A stretch of 64,000 nucleotides of DNA, taken from positions 20,904 through 84,903 of the forward strand of contig SAAJ01000010.1 of NCBI GenBank assembly GCA_009929485.1, given 5' to 3'. The DNA is from Negativicutes bacterium (GTDB lineage Bacteria > Bacillota > Negativicutes > Anaeromusales > Anaeromusaceae). The notes beneath the pieces were generated by a model. That model was not told the DNA's origin. It made no database searches and saw only the letters and a list, made by a program, of their open reading frames with translations. A program made the position numbers and the translations under genes. This document shows, piece after piece, positions 25,588 to 34,900 of the stretch (positions are counted from its first letter, which is position 1; every line of letters starts with the position of its first letter).

Positions 25588-27495
25588 TTGCATTATCCGT
25601 TTCTTGATTCCATTCGCTCCCCCCGGGATATGAAAGGGTTTTCCTTACGGCAATTGGAAAAATTAGCCGTAGAAATTCGCCAGCTTCTGGTGGAAACCGT
25701 TTCTCATACGGGCGGCCATTTGGCGCCTAACCTGGGCGTGGTAGAATTGACTTTGGCTTTGCATAAAGTGTTCGATACGCCTCATGACAAAATCGTCTGG
25801 GACGTAGGACATCAAGCATATGTCCATAAACTTTTAACAGGGCGGCGTGAGCAGTTTCATACGCTACGCCAAAAAGGCGGGCTCAGCGGCTTTCCCAAGC
25901 CTTGTGAAAGTCCCCACGACGCGTTTGGAACCGGGCATTCCAGCACGTCTATTTCGGCTGCCTTGGGGATGGCTTTGGCTCGGGACATGAACAAAGAAAC
26001 CCACCAAGTTGTAGCCGTCATCGGTGACGGCTCTATGACCGGCGGGGAGTCCTTTGAGGCGTTAAACCATGCAGGACATCTCAAGACCAATATGATTGTT
26101 GTATTAAACGACAATGAAATGTCCATTGCCAAAAACGTAGGCGCTTTATCCTCCTATTTGGCAAAAATGCGGGTAGCTCCCACTTATACGCGGGTCAAGC
26201 AGGATGTCGAATTTTTGCTCAAACGCATTCCTGCCATCGGTGAGAGCATGCTGAAGACCGCGGAACGATTCAAGGACAGCGTCCGTTACATGCTGGTTCC
26301 GGGAATGCTTTTTGAAGAACTTGGGTTTACCTATTTAGGCCCTATAGACGGTCATGACCTGCCTCTTTTGATGGAAATGCTGGAAAAAGCCCGCGATTTA
26401 GGGGGGCCTGTCCTTATTCATGCGCTAACGCAAAAGGGAAAAGGCTATGCGCCGGCGGAAAATCATGCAGACCGCTTTCACGGGGTCGGCCCTTTTTGCA
26501 TTGATTCCGGCGAAGTGATCCATTGCGCCGGAGCGCCTTCCTATACAGAAGTGTTTGGCAATACTCTTGTCGAGTTGGCGCAGCAGGATAAGGCGATTGT
26601 CGCCATTACAGCGGCCATGCCCGGGGGAACTGGCTTAAAGAGCTTCTCGCAAAAATATCCGGAGCGCTTCTTTGATGTAGGAATTGCCGAACAACATGCC
26701 TTGACCTTAGCGGCTGGCATGGCTACGCAAGGAAAAAAACCGGTTGTAGCGCTGTACTCCACCTTTGCGCAGCGCGCTTATGATCAAATTCTTCACGACG
26801 TCTGCCTGCAAAAATTGCCGGTAGTTCTGGCCTTAGACCGTGCAGGCTTGGTGGGGGAGGATGGCCCGACTCATCACGGCGTCTTTGACTATTCCTTTTT
26901 ACGGCACATCCCGGACATATGCGTCATGGCGCCGAAAGACGAAGGCGAACTGCGTCAGATGCTTTATGCCGCTTTTCAATGGAATCGCACCGTTGCTTTG
27001 CGTTACCCTCGCGGCTGCGGTCTGGGCGCTTCCTTGAACAGGCCATTGGAACTAATGACGCTGGGGAAAGCGGAAGAGTTGGCTTTTGGCGAGGATGTCA
27101 GCATTTGGGCGGTTGGTACGATGGTAGCGCCAGCTGTAGAGGCAGCGCAAAAATTAGCTGCCGAAGGCATTCGAGCCGGTGTAGTTAACGCTCGCTTTGT
27201 AAAACCTTTGGACGAAAAATTGCTGACCCGCTTGGCCCAAGAATGCGGCCGCATTGTTACGGTAGAGGAAAATGCCTTAGCTGGCGGCTTTGGCAGCGCG
27301 GTTTTAGAATTTTTGGAACAGCAGGAACTCTACGATCTCCCTGTGCTGCGCCTGGGTATTCCTGATGCCTTTATTCCCCATGGCAAACGTCAGACGCTAT
27401 TGCAGGAACTGGGTCTTGACGCTGCAGGCATTGCTGCAAAAGTGCGCAAGTTTGTTAAACAGGGAAAAGAATTGACGGAAGAAGGCCTTGCATGA
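25588..27495 (+). CDS. dxs: 1-deoxy-D-xylulose-5-phosphate synthase
   Basis: 635 residues. Thiamine-dependent: [29 protein letters not shown] motif [18 protein letters not shown] with NDNEMSI, and transketolase-like [18 protein letters not shown], then a C-terminal domain. It makes DXP from pyruvate and glyceraldehyde 3-phosphate, the first step of the MEP pathway. TTG at 25588 follows AAGGGA and matches family start position; an extension to 25540 is not supported. The stop overlaps tlyA. Confidence 0.96.
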   Translation: MHYPFLDSIRSPRDMKGFSLRQLEKLAVEIRQLLVETVSHTGGHLAPNLGVVELTLALHKVFDTPHDKIVWDVGHQAYVHKLLTGRREQFHTLRQKGGLSGFPKPCESPHDAFGTGHSSTSISAALGMALARDMNKETHQVVAVIGDGSMTGGESFEALNHAGHLKTNMIVVLNDNEMSIAKNVGALSSYLAKMRVAPTYTRVKQDVEFLLKRIPAIGESMLKTAERFKDSVRYMLVPGMLFEELGFTYLGPIDGHDLPLLMEMLEKARDLGGPVLIHALTQKGKGYAPAENHADRFHGVGPFCIDSGEVIHCAGAPSYTEVFGNTLVELAQQDKAIVAITAAMPGGTGLKSFSQKYPERFFDVGIAEQHALTLAAGMATQGKKPVVALYSTFAQRAYDQILHDVCLQKLPVVLALDRAGLVGEDGPTHHGVFDYSFLRHIPDICVMAPKDEGELRQMLYAAFQWNRTVALRYPRGCGLGASLNRPLELMTLGKAEELAFGEDVSIWAVGTMVAPAVEAAQKLAAEGIRAGVVNARFVKPLDEKLLTRLAQECGRIVTVEENALAGGFGSAVLEFLEQQELYDLPVLRLGIPDAFIPHGKRQTLLQELGLDAAGIAAKVRKFVKQGKELTEEGLA

Positions 27496-28304
27496 AGAAA
27501 GAACGTCTGGACGTTCTGCTGGTCACAAAGGGGCATTTCCCCAGCAGAGAACGCGCTCGAGCTGCGATTATGGCCGGCATGGTACTAGCAAATGAGCAAA
27601 AAATAGAAAAGCCAGGTACTACGGTACCTGAAGACGCCACAATTCGCATTCTTGGAGACTCCATCGGCTATGTCAGCCGCGGCGGACTTAAGCTGGAAAA
27701 AGCGTTGCAGCATTTTTCACTGGATCTCAGCGGTAAAGTCATGGCCGATGTCGGAGCTTCTACAGGCGGATTTACCGACTGCGCCTTAAAACGCGGCGCA
27801 GTCAAGGTATACGCCATAGATGTCGGCTATGGACAATTGGCTTGGTCGCTGCGTACTGATGAGCGCGTTGTCAATATGGAACGCACCAACGTCCGGAATT
27901 TGGCAGCGGATTCGCTGGGAGAAAAGGTTGACTTTATTTCCATAGATGTCGCTTTTATTTCCCTTGATAAAGTACTGCCTGTGGTACGGCAGCTTTTAGC
28001 TTCGCCTCATGGTGAAGTAATCGCTTTAATTAAACCTCAGTTTGAAGCTGGCCGCGAGCATGTTGGCAAAAAAGGCGTTGTCCGTGATCCGGATATTCAT
28101 AAGCAAGTGATTCAAAAGGTATTGCAAATAGCGAGGCAACTTGACTTTACCCCATTAGGCCTGACCTTTTCACCGATTAAAGGACCGGAAGGAAACATCG
28201 AATATTTGCTGCACTTGGGAGTTTCCGAAGAAACGGCAGCGGAAGACGTAAATGTGGACGCCATTGTGCACGAGGCTCATACGCATTTAAAAGAAACTCG
28301 CTAA
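27492..28304 (+). CDS. tlyA: TlyA-family rRNA methyltransferase/hemolysin-like protein
   Basis: 270 residues. N-terminal S4 RNA-binding domain ([20 protein letters not shown], to about 65) and an FtsJ-like SAM domain ([56 protein letters not shown]). TlyA 2'-O-methylates 16S and 23S rRNA cytidines in mycobacteria; the shorter Firmicute proteins (YqxC) probably methylate only one rRNA. Translationally coupled to dxs (ATGA). Confidence 0.92.
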   Translation: MKKERLDVLLVTKGHFPSRERARAAIMAGMVLANEQKIEKPGTTVPEDATIRILGDSIGYVSRGGLKLEKALQHFSLDLSGKVMADVGASTGGFTDCALKRGAVKVYAIDVGYGQLAWSLRTDERVVNMERTNVRNLAADSLGEKVDFISIDVAFISLDKVLPVVRQLLASPHGEVIALIKPQFEAGREHVGKKGVVRDPDIHKQVIQKVLQIARQLDFTPLGLTFSPIKGPEGNIEYLLHLGVSEETAAEDVNVDAIVHEAHTHLKETR

Positions 28305-28316
28305 GGAGGCTGCGGC

Positions 28317-29183
28317 ATGCTGCGAATCGGTATATTCCCTAATAAAAATAAACCGTTAGCCAGAAACATTTTAAATACACTGTTGCAGCTGATCACAGAA
28401 CGAGGCGGCCAAGGCCTGCTGCCGGAATCTTTAGGGACCGAATGGCTGGGAGACCAGGCTGCTTGCCCTGATGAAACTTTGCGAGAACAGATTGACGTGG
28501 CGATTACCCTGGGCGGCGACGGCACCTTGCTTAGCGTTTCCAGAAGGCTGGCTTGCAGCGGCATACCCATTTTGGGAATTAACCTGGGACAACTTGGCTT
28601 TCTGGCGGATGTAGAGGTAGCGGAGCTGACCCAAAGCATGGATTGCCTTTTTTCAGGCAACTATACGCTGCAACAGCGCATTATGGTGGAAGCATGGGTG
28701 GAACGGAGTACAGAGCGGGAGTTTCTTTCTTACGCTATGAATGAAGTAGTAGTAACCAAAAGCGGCTTTTCCCGTTTGATCGATCTAGAAATAGCTATGA
28801 AATGCGAACCTGTGACCAAATTCTCCGCCGACGGCGTCATCGTCGCTACGCCAACAGGTTCCACCGGATATTCGCTCTCTGCAGGAGGCCCTATTGTACA
28901 TCCTGAACTGGATGTGCTGCTATTGACGCCAATCTGCTCAAATACGCTGCATGCAAGACCCTTTGTCATTCCCGGACATGAAGAGCTGTGCATCCGGGTT
29001 CCTGCGCCGCAAGGGGATATTTTGGTTACCGCCGACGGGCAAAACGGGTATCATGTACAGCCGGGAGAAGCCATCTGCATTCGTCGCGCTTCAGCCAAAA
29101 CGCCATTTATTCGCTTGCCGGGAACCTCCTATTACGAGGCGTTGCGCCGCAAACTCTGGAGAAATTATGAAGATCGCGATTAA
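28317..29183 (+). CDS. nadK: NAD kinase
   Basis: 288 residues. The GGDGT motif at 66-70, conserved NE in MNEVVVTKSG, and the glycine-rich TPTGSTGYSLSAGGPI mark NAD(P) kinase. It phosphorylates NAD to NADP. Two-base gap-style spacing after tlyA with RBS AAGGAGG; the tlyA-nadK-argR-recN order is standard in Firmicutes, here with mnmM inserted. Confidence 0.96.
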   Translation: MLRIGIFPNKNKPLARNILNTLLQLITERGGQGLLPESLGTEWLGDQAACPDETLREQIDVAITLGGDGTLLSVSRRLACSGIPILGINLGQLGFLADVEVAELTQSMDCLFSGNYTLQQRIMVEAWVERSTEREFLSYAMNEVVVTKSGFSRLIDLEIAMKCEPVTKFSADGVIVATPTGSTGYSLSAGGPIVHPELDVLLLTPICSNTLHARPFVIPGHEELCIRVPAPQGDILVTADGQNGYHVQPGEAICIRRASAKTPFIRLPGTSYYEALRRKLWRNYEDRD

Positions 29184-29733
29184 CGGTCTTGCCATCTGGC
29201 AGTCCCTGTTTTTATCCAAACTTACTTCGGTTCGTTTGGCTGTAGACGCTACTGCCGGCAACGGCTATGACACGTTGTTCTTGGCCGCCCATACGCAGCC
29301 GGACTGCCGCATCTGGGCTTTGGACATTCAAGCACAGGCGCTGGAAAAAACAAAGACGCGTTTGACAGAAGCTCATTTTGAGGATAAAGTATTTTTTTGT
29401 CGCCACAGCCATGCGGATCTGCTGAAAGTCATTCCGGAACCGCCTGACTGTATCGTTTTTAATCTTGGCTATTTGCCGGGAGGCGACCATACTATGACGA
29501 CGCAAGCGGCTACCACGCTGCCGGCGTTGGGACAGGCGATGCAGCTGTTGCGCCCCGGCGGCTGGTGCAGCGTTATGATGTATCCAGGCCATGAAGCTGG
29601 CAAAATTGAACGGGAGCTTCTTCTTACCTGGGCGTCCTCCTTGGAGCGTACGACAGCCAGCGTTAGTCATTGGCATATGGTGAATCATCAAGAAGGCGCT
29701 CCAGAGCTGCTCTTGTTAGAAAAGCCTTGTTAG
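29167..29733 (+). CDS. mnmM: MnmM/YtqB-type tRNA wobble-uridine methyltransferase
   Basis: 188 residues, class I SAM methyltransferase with VDATAGNGYDT at 26-36 and FNLGYLPGGDH near 97-107, the signature of the YtqB (rRNA_methylase, now MnmM) family. In Gram-positives MnmM methylates nm5(s2)U34 to mnm5(s2)U34 in place of MnmC. This fits with mnmA in the same window. The start overlaps the nadK end by 17 bases. Confidence 0.82.
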   Translation: MKIAINGLAIWQSLFLSKLTSVRLAVDATAGNGYDTLFLAAHTQPDCRIWALDIQAQALEKTKTRLTEAHFEDKVFFCRHSHADLLKVIPEPPDCIVFNLGYLPGGDHTMTTQAATTLPALGQAMQLLRPGGWCSVMMYPGHEAGKIERELLLTWASSLERTTASVSHWHMVNHQEGAPELLLLEKPC

Positions 29734-29745
29734 AATGAGAACGGC

Positions 29746-29784
29746 ACAGGAGTAGAGGGAGTAAAGTGAGTAAATAGAGGGTAC
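29746..29784 (+). repeat. GGAGTA-type repeat, copy 3 (left arm of an inverted pair)
   Basis: ACAGGAGTAGAGGGAGTAAA followed by GTGAGTAAATAGAGGGTAC. It is inverted relative to the copy at 29857-29886, with a terminator between. Confidence 0.7.
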
Positions 29785-29816
29785 GCCGAAGGTCCATAAT
29801 GGAACCTTCGGTTTTT
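29785..29816 (+). terminator. Terminator after mnmM
   Basis: CCGAAGGTCCA / TGGAACCTTCGG stem with one mismatch, TAA loop, then TTTTT. Confidence 0.85.
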
Positions 29817-29856
29817 AAATATACTCTTCATAGCCAGCTTTTCCGCGCCCTCCATC

Positions 29857-29886
29857 GTGCCCTCACTCTACTCCTTTTACTCCTGT
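29857..29886 (-). repeat. GGAGTA-type repeat, copy 4 (right arm)
   Basis: On the minus strand it reads ACAGGAGTAAAAGGAGTAG then AGTGAGGGCAC, matching the copy at 10746 over 19 bases. Confidence 0.7.
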
Positions 29887-29914
29887 AAAAAAGCCGTACC
29901 CATCTGGCTTTTTT
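29886..29914 (+). terminator. Bidirectional terminator before argR
   Basis: AAAAAAGCC / GGCTTTTTT with an 11-base loop; works on either strand in principle. Confidence 0.75.
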
Positions 29915-29967
29915 CTGTTCTCTGAGTTCCTTTTCTATTGAATAAACCATCACTGCCGCGCTCTTTT

Positions 29968-29985
29968 TCTGGATAAATATTCATT
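29968..29985 (+). promoter_or_regulatory. ARG box (ArgR operator)
   Basis: TCTGGATAAATATTCATT matches the ARG-box consensus TNTGAATWWWWATTCANW at all but one position. It lies about 80 bases before argR, where the promoter should be, so autoregulation is likely. Confidence 0.8.
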
Positions 29986-30064
29986 TATAAGGTACACTAT
30001 AAGCAAAGAACGTTATTTTTGATTATTGGGGCTTCTTAAAGATGGAGAAAGAGGTGCAAGGGCA

Positions 30065-30514
30065 GTGAAAATATTACGTCATGCGAAAATCAAGGAAATC
30101 GTTGAACAACAAGTAATCGAAACTCAAGAGGAGCTGGCGGAGTCTCTGCGCAGCCATGGCATCGAAGTAACGCAGGCTACGGTATCCCGGGATATTAAGG
30201 AACTGCGTCTGATCAAAGTCCCCACTGGCGATGGTCGTTATCGCTATGCCTACCCGATGGAACAAAGCTTGCTTTTTTCTCAATCCCGCATGGAGCGGAT
30301 GTTTCGCGATTCCGTAGTAGCCATTGATTACAGCGAGAATATTATCGTTTTAAAAACCTTGCCAGGAGGCGGGCAAGCGGTAGCCGCCACCATCGACCAT
30401 GCTAAATGGCCGGAAGTTATCGGCACCGTAGCTGGCGATGACAACATTTTAGTAGTGGTTAAACCCGCGCAAGCGGCGCCGACTGTTGCGGATCGTTTCC
30501 GAGGACTTCTCTAG
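30065..30514 (+). CDS. argR: Arginine repressor ArgR/AhrC
   Basis: 149 residues. N-terminal winged helix (ETQEELAESLRSHGIEVTQA, TVSRDIKELRLIKV) and C-terminal hexamerisation/arginine-binding domain with PGGGQAVAATIDH and GTVAGDDNILVV. With arginine it represses biosynthesis and activates catabolism genes; in Firmicutes it often sits before recN as here. GTG at 30065 follows GAGGTG; the extension to 30026 is not favoured. An ARG box stands upstream. Confidence 0.95.
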   Translation: MKILRHAKIKEIVEQQVIETQEELAESLRSHGIEVTQATVSRDIKELRLIKVPTGDGRYRYAYPMEQSLLFSQSRMERMFRDSVVAIDYSENIIVLKTLPGGGQAVAATIDHAKWPEVIGTVAGDDNILVVVKPAQAAPTVADRFRGLL

Positions 30515-30526
30515 AGGTGTCTAAAG

Positions 30527-32212
30527 ATGTTAAAACGTTTAGGAGTTACTCAGTTTGCTATTATTGAACAAGCTTCCCTTTCTTTTACAACTGGCTTCAA
30601 TGTACTCACAGGTGAGACAGGCGCCGGTAAATCCATCTTAATTGATGCCTTGAACGCCGTTTTAGGCGGCAGAGCCTCTTTGGAATGGGTCCGCCAAGGG
30701 GCCGACGCATTTCGCGTGGAAGCTGTTTTTTCTCAACCCTGGGGGGAAGAAGTGGAGTCCCTCTTAAAGGAACAAGAAATTCCTCATGACGAAGAAGAGC
30801 TTATTCTTGTGCGGCGCTACAGCACCTCCGGGAAAAGCCGCTCTTTAATCAATGGCTGTCAAGTTCCTTTAGCCGTATTGCGCCAACTGGGCCTGCTGCT
30901 GGCGGATATGCATGGACAGCATGAAAATCAAACGGTTCTTGACTCGGCCTTTCAAAGGTCCCTTTTGGATTCGTTTGCACCGGAAATGATGCAGCTTCTT
31001 GGTTCTTACAAGCAATTGTACGATCGTTGGACGGCTATGGCTGCAGAAAAAAGAAAATTGGCAGCCCAAGAGCAAGAACGGGAACAGCGTTTAGATCTCT
31101 TGCGCTGGCAACTTCAAGAAATCAGTCAGGCTGCCTTGCAAAAAGGTGAAGATCAAGAATTGGCGCAACAAGAAAAGCGCCTTGCTAATGCGGAAAAGTT
31201 GGCCGCTTCGTTGGAACGAGCGGTTTTACAGTTGAATGGAAACGAGGAAGAGACGCCTGGGGCTTTGGCGTTGCTGTATAAAACTCGCCAAGAATTGGAG
31301 CAAGTCAATCGTTTTGATGATTGTCAAGAACAATGCAAAGTTCTAGATGATTTTTTATACCAATTGGAAGATGTTTCTGCTGTATTGCGTGAGCGCTTAG
31401 AAGAAATAGAATACAACCCGCAAAAGCTGGCCAAAATACAAGAACGCCTTTCTTTGCTGCAAAAGTTCAAACGCAAATACGGTCCGGAATTGGAAGACGT
31501 TTTAAACTATGCAGCCCAGGCGCAAGAAGAACTGGATTCCTTGCTTTCAGGGGAAGGCCGCTTAACGGAGCTAAGTCGCGAATGTGAGGCGGCACAGGAA
31601 GAAGCCTGGATGCAAGCGCGTCTGCTGCACGCAAAACGGCGGCAGGCAGCTCCTTTGTTGGAAGAAAATTTAGCGGCTCACTTGCAGGATCTTGGTATGA
31701 CGCCAACGCTGCAATTTGCTATTGATGAAACGTCAGAACTAGGACCGGACGGTTGTGATCGCGTGGAATTGTTGTTTTCGGCCAATGCGGGAGAAGCGCC
31801 AAAGGCCTTGCAAAAAATCGCCTCCGGCGGCGAGCTTTCGCGTTTGGCGCTTGCTATCAAATCAGTCGGCGCCGCTTGCAGCGGTACGCCAACTATGATT
31901 TTTGACGAAATCGACAGCGGCCTTGGCGGCCGGGCGGCTCAGCAAGTGGCGGACAAGATTGCCGCCATCGCCCAGAACAAACAAGTGTTATGCATTACTC
32001 ACCTGCCGCAGTTGGCTCTTGTTGCCGACCGTCACATTCACCTGGTGAAAGAAATGGTGGACGGGCGCACGCAAACACGACCAGTCCGTTTGGAAGAATT
32101 TGAACGTGTAAACGAATTGGCGCGCATGTTCTACGGAGATGCGGTAACGCCGGAGCTTCTTTCCGCTACAGCCCGCTTATTGGAACAATATCAGCAACAG
32201 GATAAAAAATAA
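30527..32212 (+). CDS. recN: DNA repair protein RecN
   Basis: 561 residues, SMC-like. Walker A GETGAGKSI at 29-37, ABC signature SGGELSRLALAIK and Walker B TMIFDEIDSGLGG near the C-terminus, separated by coiled coils (about 160-370). RecN holds sister DNA together at double-strand breaks. It follows argR by 12 bases. A terminator closes the unit. Confidence 0.96.
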   Translation: MLKRLGVTQFAIIEQASLSFTTGFNVLTGETGAGKSILIDALNAVLGGRASLEWVRQGADAFRVEAVFSQPWGEEVESLLKEQEIPHDEEELILVRRYSTSGKSRSLINGCQVPLAVLRQLGLLLADMHGQHENQTVLDSAFQRSLLDSFAPEMMQLLGSYKQLYDRWTAMAAEKRKLAAQEQEREQRLDLLRWQLQEISQAALQKGEDQELAQQEKRLANAEKLAASLERAVLQLNGNEEETPGALALLYKTRQELEQVNRFDDCQEQCKVLDDFLYQLEDVSAVLRERLEEIEYNPQKLAKIQERLSLLQKFKRKYGPELEDVLNYAAQAQEELDSLLSGEGRLTELSRECEAAQEEAWMQARLLHAKRRQAAPLLEENLAAHLQDLGMTPTLQFAIDETSELGPDGCDRVELLFSANAGEAPKALQKIASGGELSRLALAIKSVGAACSGTPTMIFDEIDSGLGGRAAQQVADKIAAIAQNKQVLCITHLPQLALVADRHIHLVKEMVDGRTQTRPVRLEEFERVNELARMFYGDAVTPELLSATARLLEQYQQQDKK

Positions 32213-32220
32213 GCATTTTC

Positions 32221-32249
32221 AGCTCCTGCATTATGCAGGAGCTTCTTTC
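32221..32249 (+). terminator. Terminator after recN
   Basis: AGCTCCTGCA / TGCAGGAGCT perfect stem with TTA loop, then TCTTTC (a weak T-run). Confidence 0.7.
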
Positions 32250-32316
32250 AACAGGAAGAACTTTTATAGTTTGATAGGGAAACGTTTTTTAAGAGCAAGA
32301 TAGAGGAGGAAAAACG

Positions 32317-32988
32317 ATGCAGGAAGAACAACGCATTCGTATTTTTATTGGAGAGTTCGGCAGCGGCAAAACCGAACTGGCTCTAAACTACAGCGCCTGG
32401 CTGCGCGAGCAAGGTTTGAAAACGGCTGTAGTCGATTTAGATGTAGTAAAGCCATATTTTCGCACCCGCGAAAGCCAACAATGGCTGATGCAAAAAGAGA
32501 TTGAGCTGGTAGCGCCGGAAACGCGTTTTACTCACAGCGATTTGCCGATATTGCCGCCGCAATTTCAACGTGTAGCCGCTGATTCGTCCTATCAGGTTGT
32601 GGTTGACGTAGGCGGAGGCGATGCAGCCATTGCGTTGGGGCAATATCAGAAGATGCTGGAACAGCAAGGTTATGAGGCGTGGATGATCATTAATACGCGC
32701 CGTCCTTTTACACAGTCTGTTGCGGAGATTTGTCAGCGCTCCCAGGAAATTACCAACGTTGCTAAGCTGCAGCTTAGCGGCTTAGTATGTAATACCAATC
32801 TGGGCGCGGAAACAACCTGGGCGGAAGTGGAAGAGGGGATCGCCCTTGTCGAACAAGCCGCCCAAGAATTATCTTTGCCTTTGCGCATGGTCGTTGTACC
32901 CCAGTGGCTTGCGGAAAAAGCCGCTGCGTTGCCGCACCGCGTTTTTGTTTTGGAGCCGCAGACACGCTATCCTTGGATGGAAATTTAA
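32317..32988 (+). CDS. P-loop ATP/GTP-binding protein of unknown role
   Basis: 223 residues. Walker A GEFGSGKT at 12-19, then VVDLDVVKPYFRTRE (a switch-like aspartate region as in MinD/CobQ-type ATPases) and VVVDVGGGD as Walker B. There is no transmembrane segment. I recognise it only as a SIMIBI-like P-loop NTPase; a client or partner is not evident. It stands alone between the recN terminator and nudF, with a good RBS GAGGAGGAA. A role as a metallochaperone or CO-dehydrogenase-type accessory ATPase is conceivable but unsupported here. Confidence 0.7.
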   Translation: MQEEQRIRIFIGEFGSGKTELALNYSAWLREQGLKTAVVDLDVVKPYFRTRESQQWLMQKEIELVAPETRFTHSDLPILPPQFQRVAADSSYQVVVDVGGGDAAIALGQYQKMLEQQGYEAWMIINTRRPFTQSVAEICQRSQEITNVAKLQLSGLVCNTNLGAETTWAEVEEGIALVEQAAQELSLPLRMVVVPQWLAEKAAALPHRVFVLEPQTRYPWMEI

Positions 32989-33075
32989 TTTTAAGGAGTC
33001 TTTGCTTTACTCACAATTCACGCCAAAACGGCTCTGAGCTAAGCAGTAATGATTCAAGAGAAGAGGTTATTGTCG

Positions 33076-33615
33076 ATGAATTTAAGAGAAGAACAAATTG
33101 CTTCTAAAAATGTTTTTGTCGGGCGCATGCTGCATGTGCAGGTAGATGATGTGCGTCTGCCGGACGGGAGGGAGGCTACGCGCGAATTGGTGCGGCATCC
33201 CGGGGCGGCTGCGGTTGTACCGGTACTGCCGGACGGACGGATCGTACTGGTTCGACAGTTCCGTTATCCTTTAGGGCGGGAAACGCTGGAAATCCCGGCA
33301 GGCAAGCTGGAACCCGGGGAAGATCCTCAAGAATGCGTATTGCGTGAACTTCAAGAGGAAGCTGGCTATAAAGCGGAAGTCATCAAGCATCTTTCTACGA
33401 TTTGCACGGCTCCTGGTTTTACGGATGAAGTGATTCATCTCTATGAAGCCAGCCAATTACAGCCAAGCCAGCTGCAGCCGGATGATGATGAGTTCTTGCA
33501 GGTGCAGGTATTCACGCCGGAAGAAATAAGGAAGATGATTCATTCCGGTGAAATTGAAGACGCAAAAACCATCGTATCGCTGCTTCTTTATGGGGCTAAC
33601 GGAGGGAGTCTATGA
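33076..33615 (+). CDS. nudF: Nudix hydrolase, ADP-ribose pyrophosphatase type
   Basis: 179 residues. A full Nudix box lies at 76-98 (GKLEPGEDPQECVLREL, then QEEAGY) with upstream RQFRYPLGRETLEIPAG typical of ADP-ribose pyrophosphatases. It splits ADP-ribose to AMP and ribose 5-phosphate. ATG at 33076 follows AAGAGGTT. Its last four bases overlap the next gene, encoding an EndoQ-like nuclease, a linkage seen in other Firmicutes. Confidence 0.9.
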   Translation: MNLREEQIASKNVFVGRMLHVQVDDVRLPDGREATRELVRHPGAAAVVPVLPDGRIVLVRQFRYPLGRETLEIPAGKLEPGEDPQECVLRELQEEAGYKAEVIKHLSTICTAPGFTDEVIHLYEASQLQPSQLQPDDDEFLQVQVFTPEEIRKMIHSGEIEDAKTIVSLLLYGANGGSL

Positions 33616-34784
33616 ATCCCATATACGGGGACTTGCATATTCATGTGGGAAAGGCGCAAGGACGCTGGGTTAAAATTCCTACCTCCAAGAACCTCACCAG
33701 CGAAAATATTTTAGAAGAGGCTGCCCAGCGCAAAGGGCTGCAGCTAATCGGCATTGTCGATGTGCTCAGTCCCTGGGTGGATGCCGATTGGCAGCAGTTG
33801 CTGGACGAAGGACGTCTGCGGTTGCTTCCAGGAGGCGGCTATCGCTACGAGGAGGCGCTGACGCTGTTGCCGGGAGCGGAAATTGAAACAGCCGAAGCAG
33901 ACGGCTCTTTGGCGCATACACTTTTATTTCTGCCAAGTCTCGCGGAAATTAGGCAATTGCGTAAACTCTTGACTTCTCATATACGCAATCTTCATCTTAG
34001 CTCCCAGAATGCGCATCTTTCTTTAACGCAACTTTTGGAGCTGACTCATCCCCTAGAGCCTATTGTCATTCCCGCCCATGTTTTTACGCCGCACAAAAGC
34101 CTTTTCGGCTGCTGCACGAATCGTCTAGCTCAGTTATTACCGGAAAAACAGCTTTCTTGGCTGGATGCCATTGAACTGGGCTTAAGCGCCGATACTTTTT
34201 TGGCGGATTGCCTGCAAGAATTGAGCGGTTACACATTTTTGAGTAATTCAGACGCACATTCTTTGGATAAAATTGCCAGAGAATATAATGTTTTTTCTTT
34301 AAGGCAAATCGATTTTTCGTGTTTTCGCCAGGCTTTGCGCCGCCAGGGAGAAAATAAACTCCTAGCCAACTACGGTCTGGATCCTCAGTTGGGTAAATAC
34401 TATCGCACCGTTTGCACTCAGTGCGGCGCCCTCTGGGAGGCAGGGCAGAGCCAATGCGCCTGCAGCTGCCAACGCAGCACCAGAGGCGTCTGGGAGCGTA
34501 TCCAAGCGATTGCTGATTGGACGAAGCCGCAGCATCCCGAACATCGTCCGCCTTATTATCACCAGATCCCGCTTTCCTTTGTGCCGGGCTTGGGTCCAAA
34601 AACCAAAACACAGTTGCTTCGGGCGTTTGGCAGCGAAATGAAGGTATGCCACGAGTCCAGCCTACGGGAGCTGACTGCTGTGCTGGGAGAACGAAAAGCT
34701 AAAAACCTTTGGCAGGTGCTGCAACGGGAAGTAACGTTCGCCCAAGGAGGAGGCGGCTCTTATGGTCGCGTACATTTATCATAA
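33612..34784 (+). CDS. EndoQ-type PHP-domain DNA endonuclease
   Basis: 390 residues. PHP-domain metal motifs: GDLHIHVGKAQGR, LLPGAEIET, IPAHVFTPHKSLFG and SNSDAHS. A Cys cluster (CTQCG, CACSC, around 270-290) forms a zinc-finger-like segment, and the C-terminus has a helix-hairpin-helix (VPGLGPKTKTQLLRAFGSE). This is the endonuclease Q layout; characterised EndoQ proteins cut 5' of deaminated bases (hypoxanthine, uracil, xanthine) and abasic sites. A general UvrD-associated PHP annotation is the alternative. Confidence 0.82.
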   Translation: MNPIYGDLHIHVGKAQGRWVKIPTSKNLTSENILEEAAQRKGLQLIGIVDVLSPWVDADWQQLLDEGRLRLLPGGGYRYEEALTLLPGAEIETAEADGSLAHTLLFLPSLAEIRQLRKLLTSHIRNLHLSSQNAHLSLTQLLELTHPLEPIVIPAHVFTPHKSLFGCCTNRLAQLLPEKQLSWLDAIELGLSADTFLADCLQELSGYTFLSNSDAHSLDKIAREYNVFSLRQIDFSCFRQALRRQGENKLLANYGLDPQLGKYYRTVCTQCGALWEAGQSQCACSCQRSTRGVWERIQAIADWTKPQHPEHRPPYYHQIPLSFVPGLGPKTKTQLLRAFGSEMKVCHESSLRELTAVLGERKAKNLWQVLQREVTFAQGGGGSYGRVHLS

Positions 34785-34900
34785 ATTTAGAATTATGTAA
34801 AAGGATTTTTCTTACAAACAGAGAATATACATAATATTATAGCTTTTATGGTTTTTGATCCAAAGAGGCTCAGCAGAATAATGCGAAAAGGGTGGTGGCA

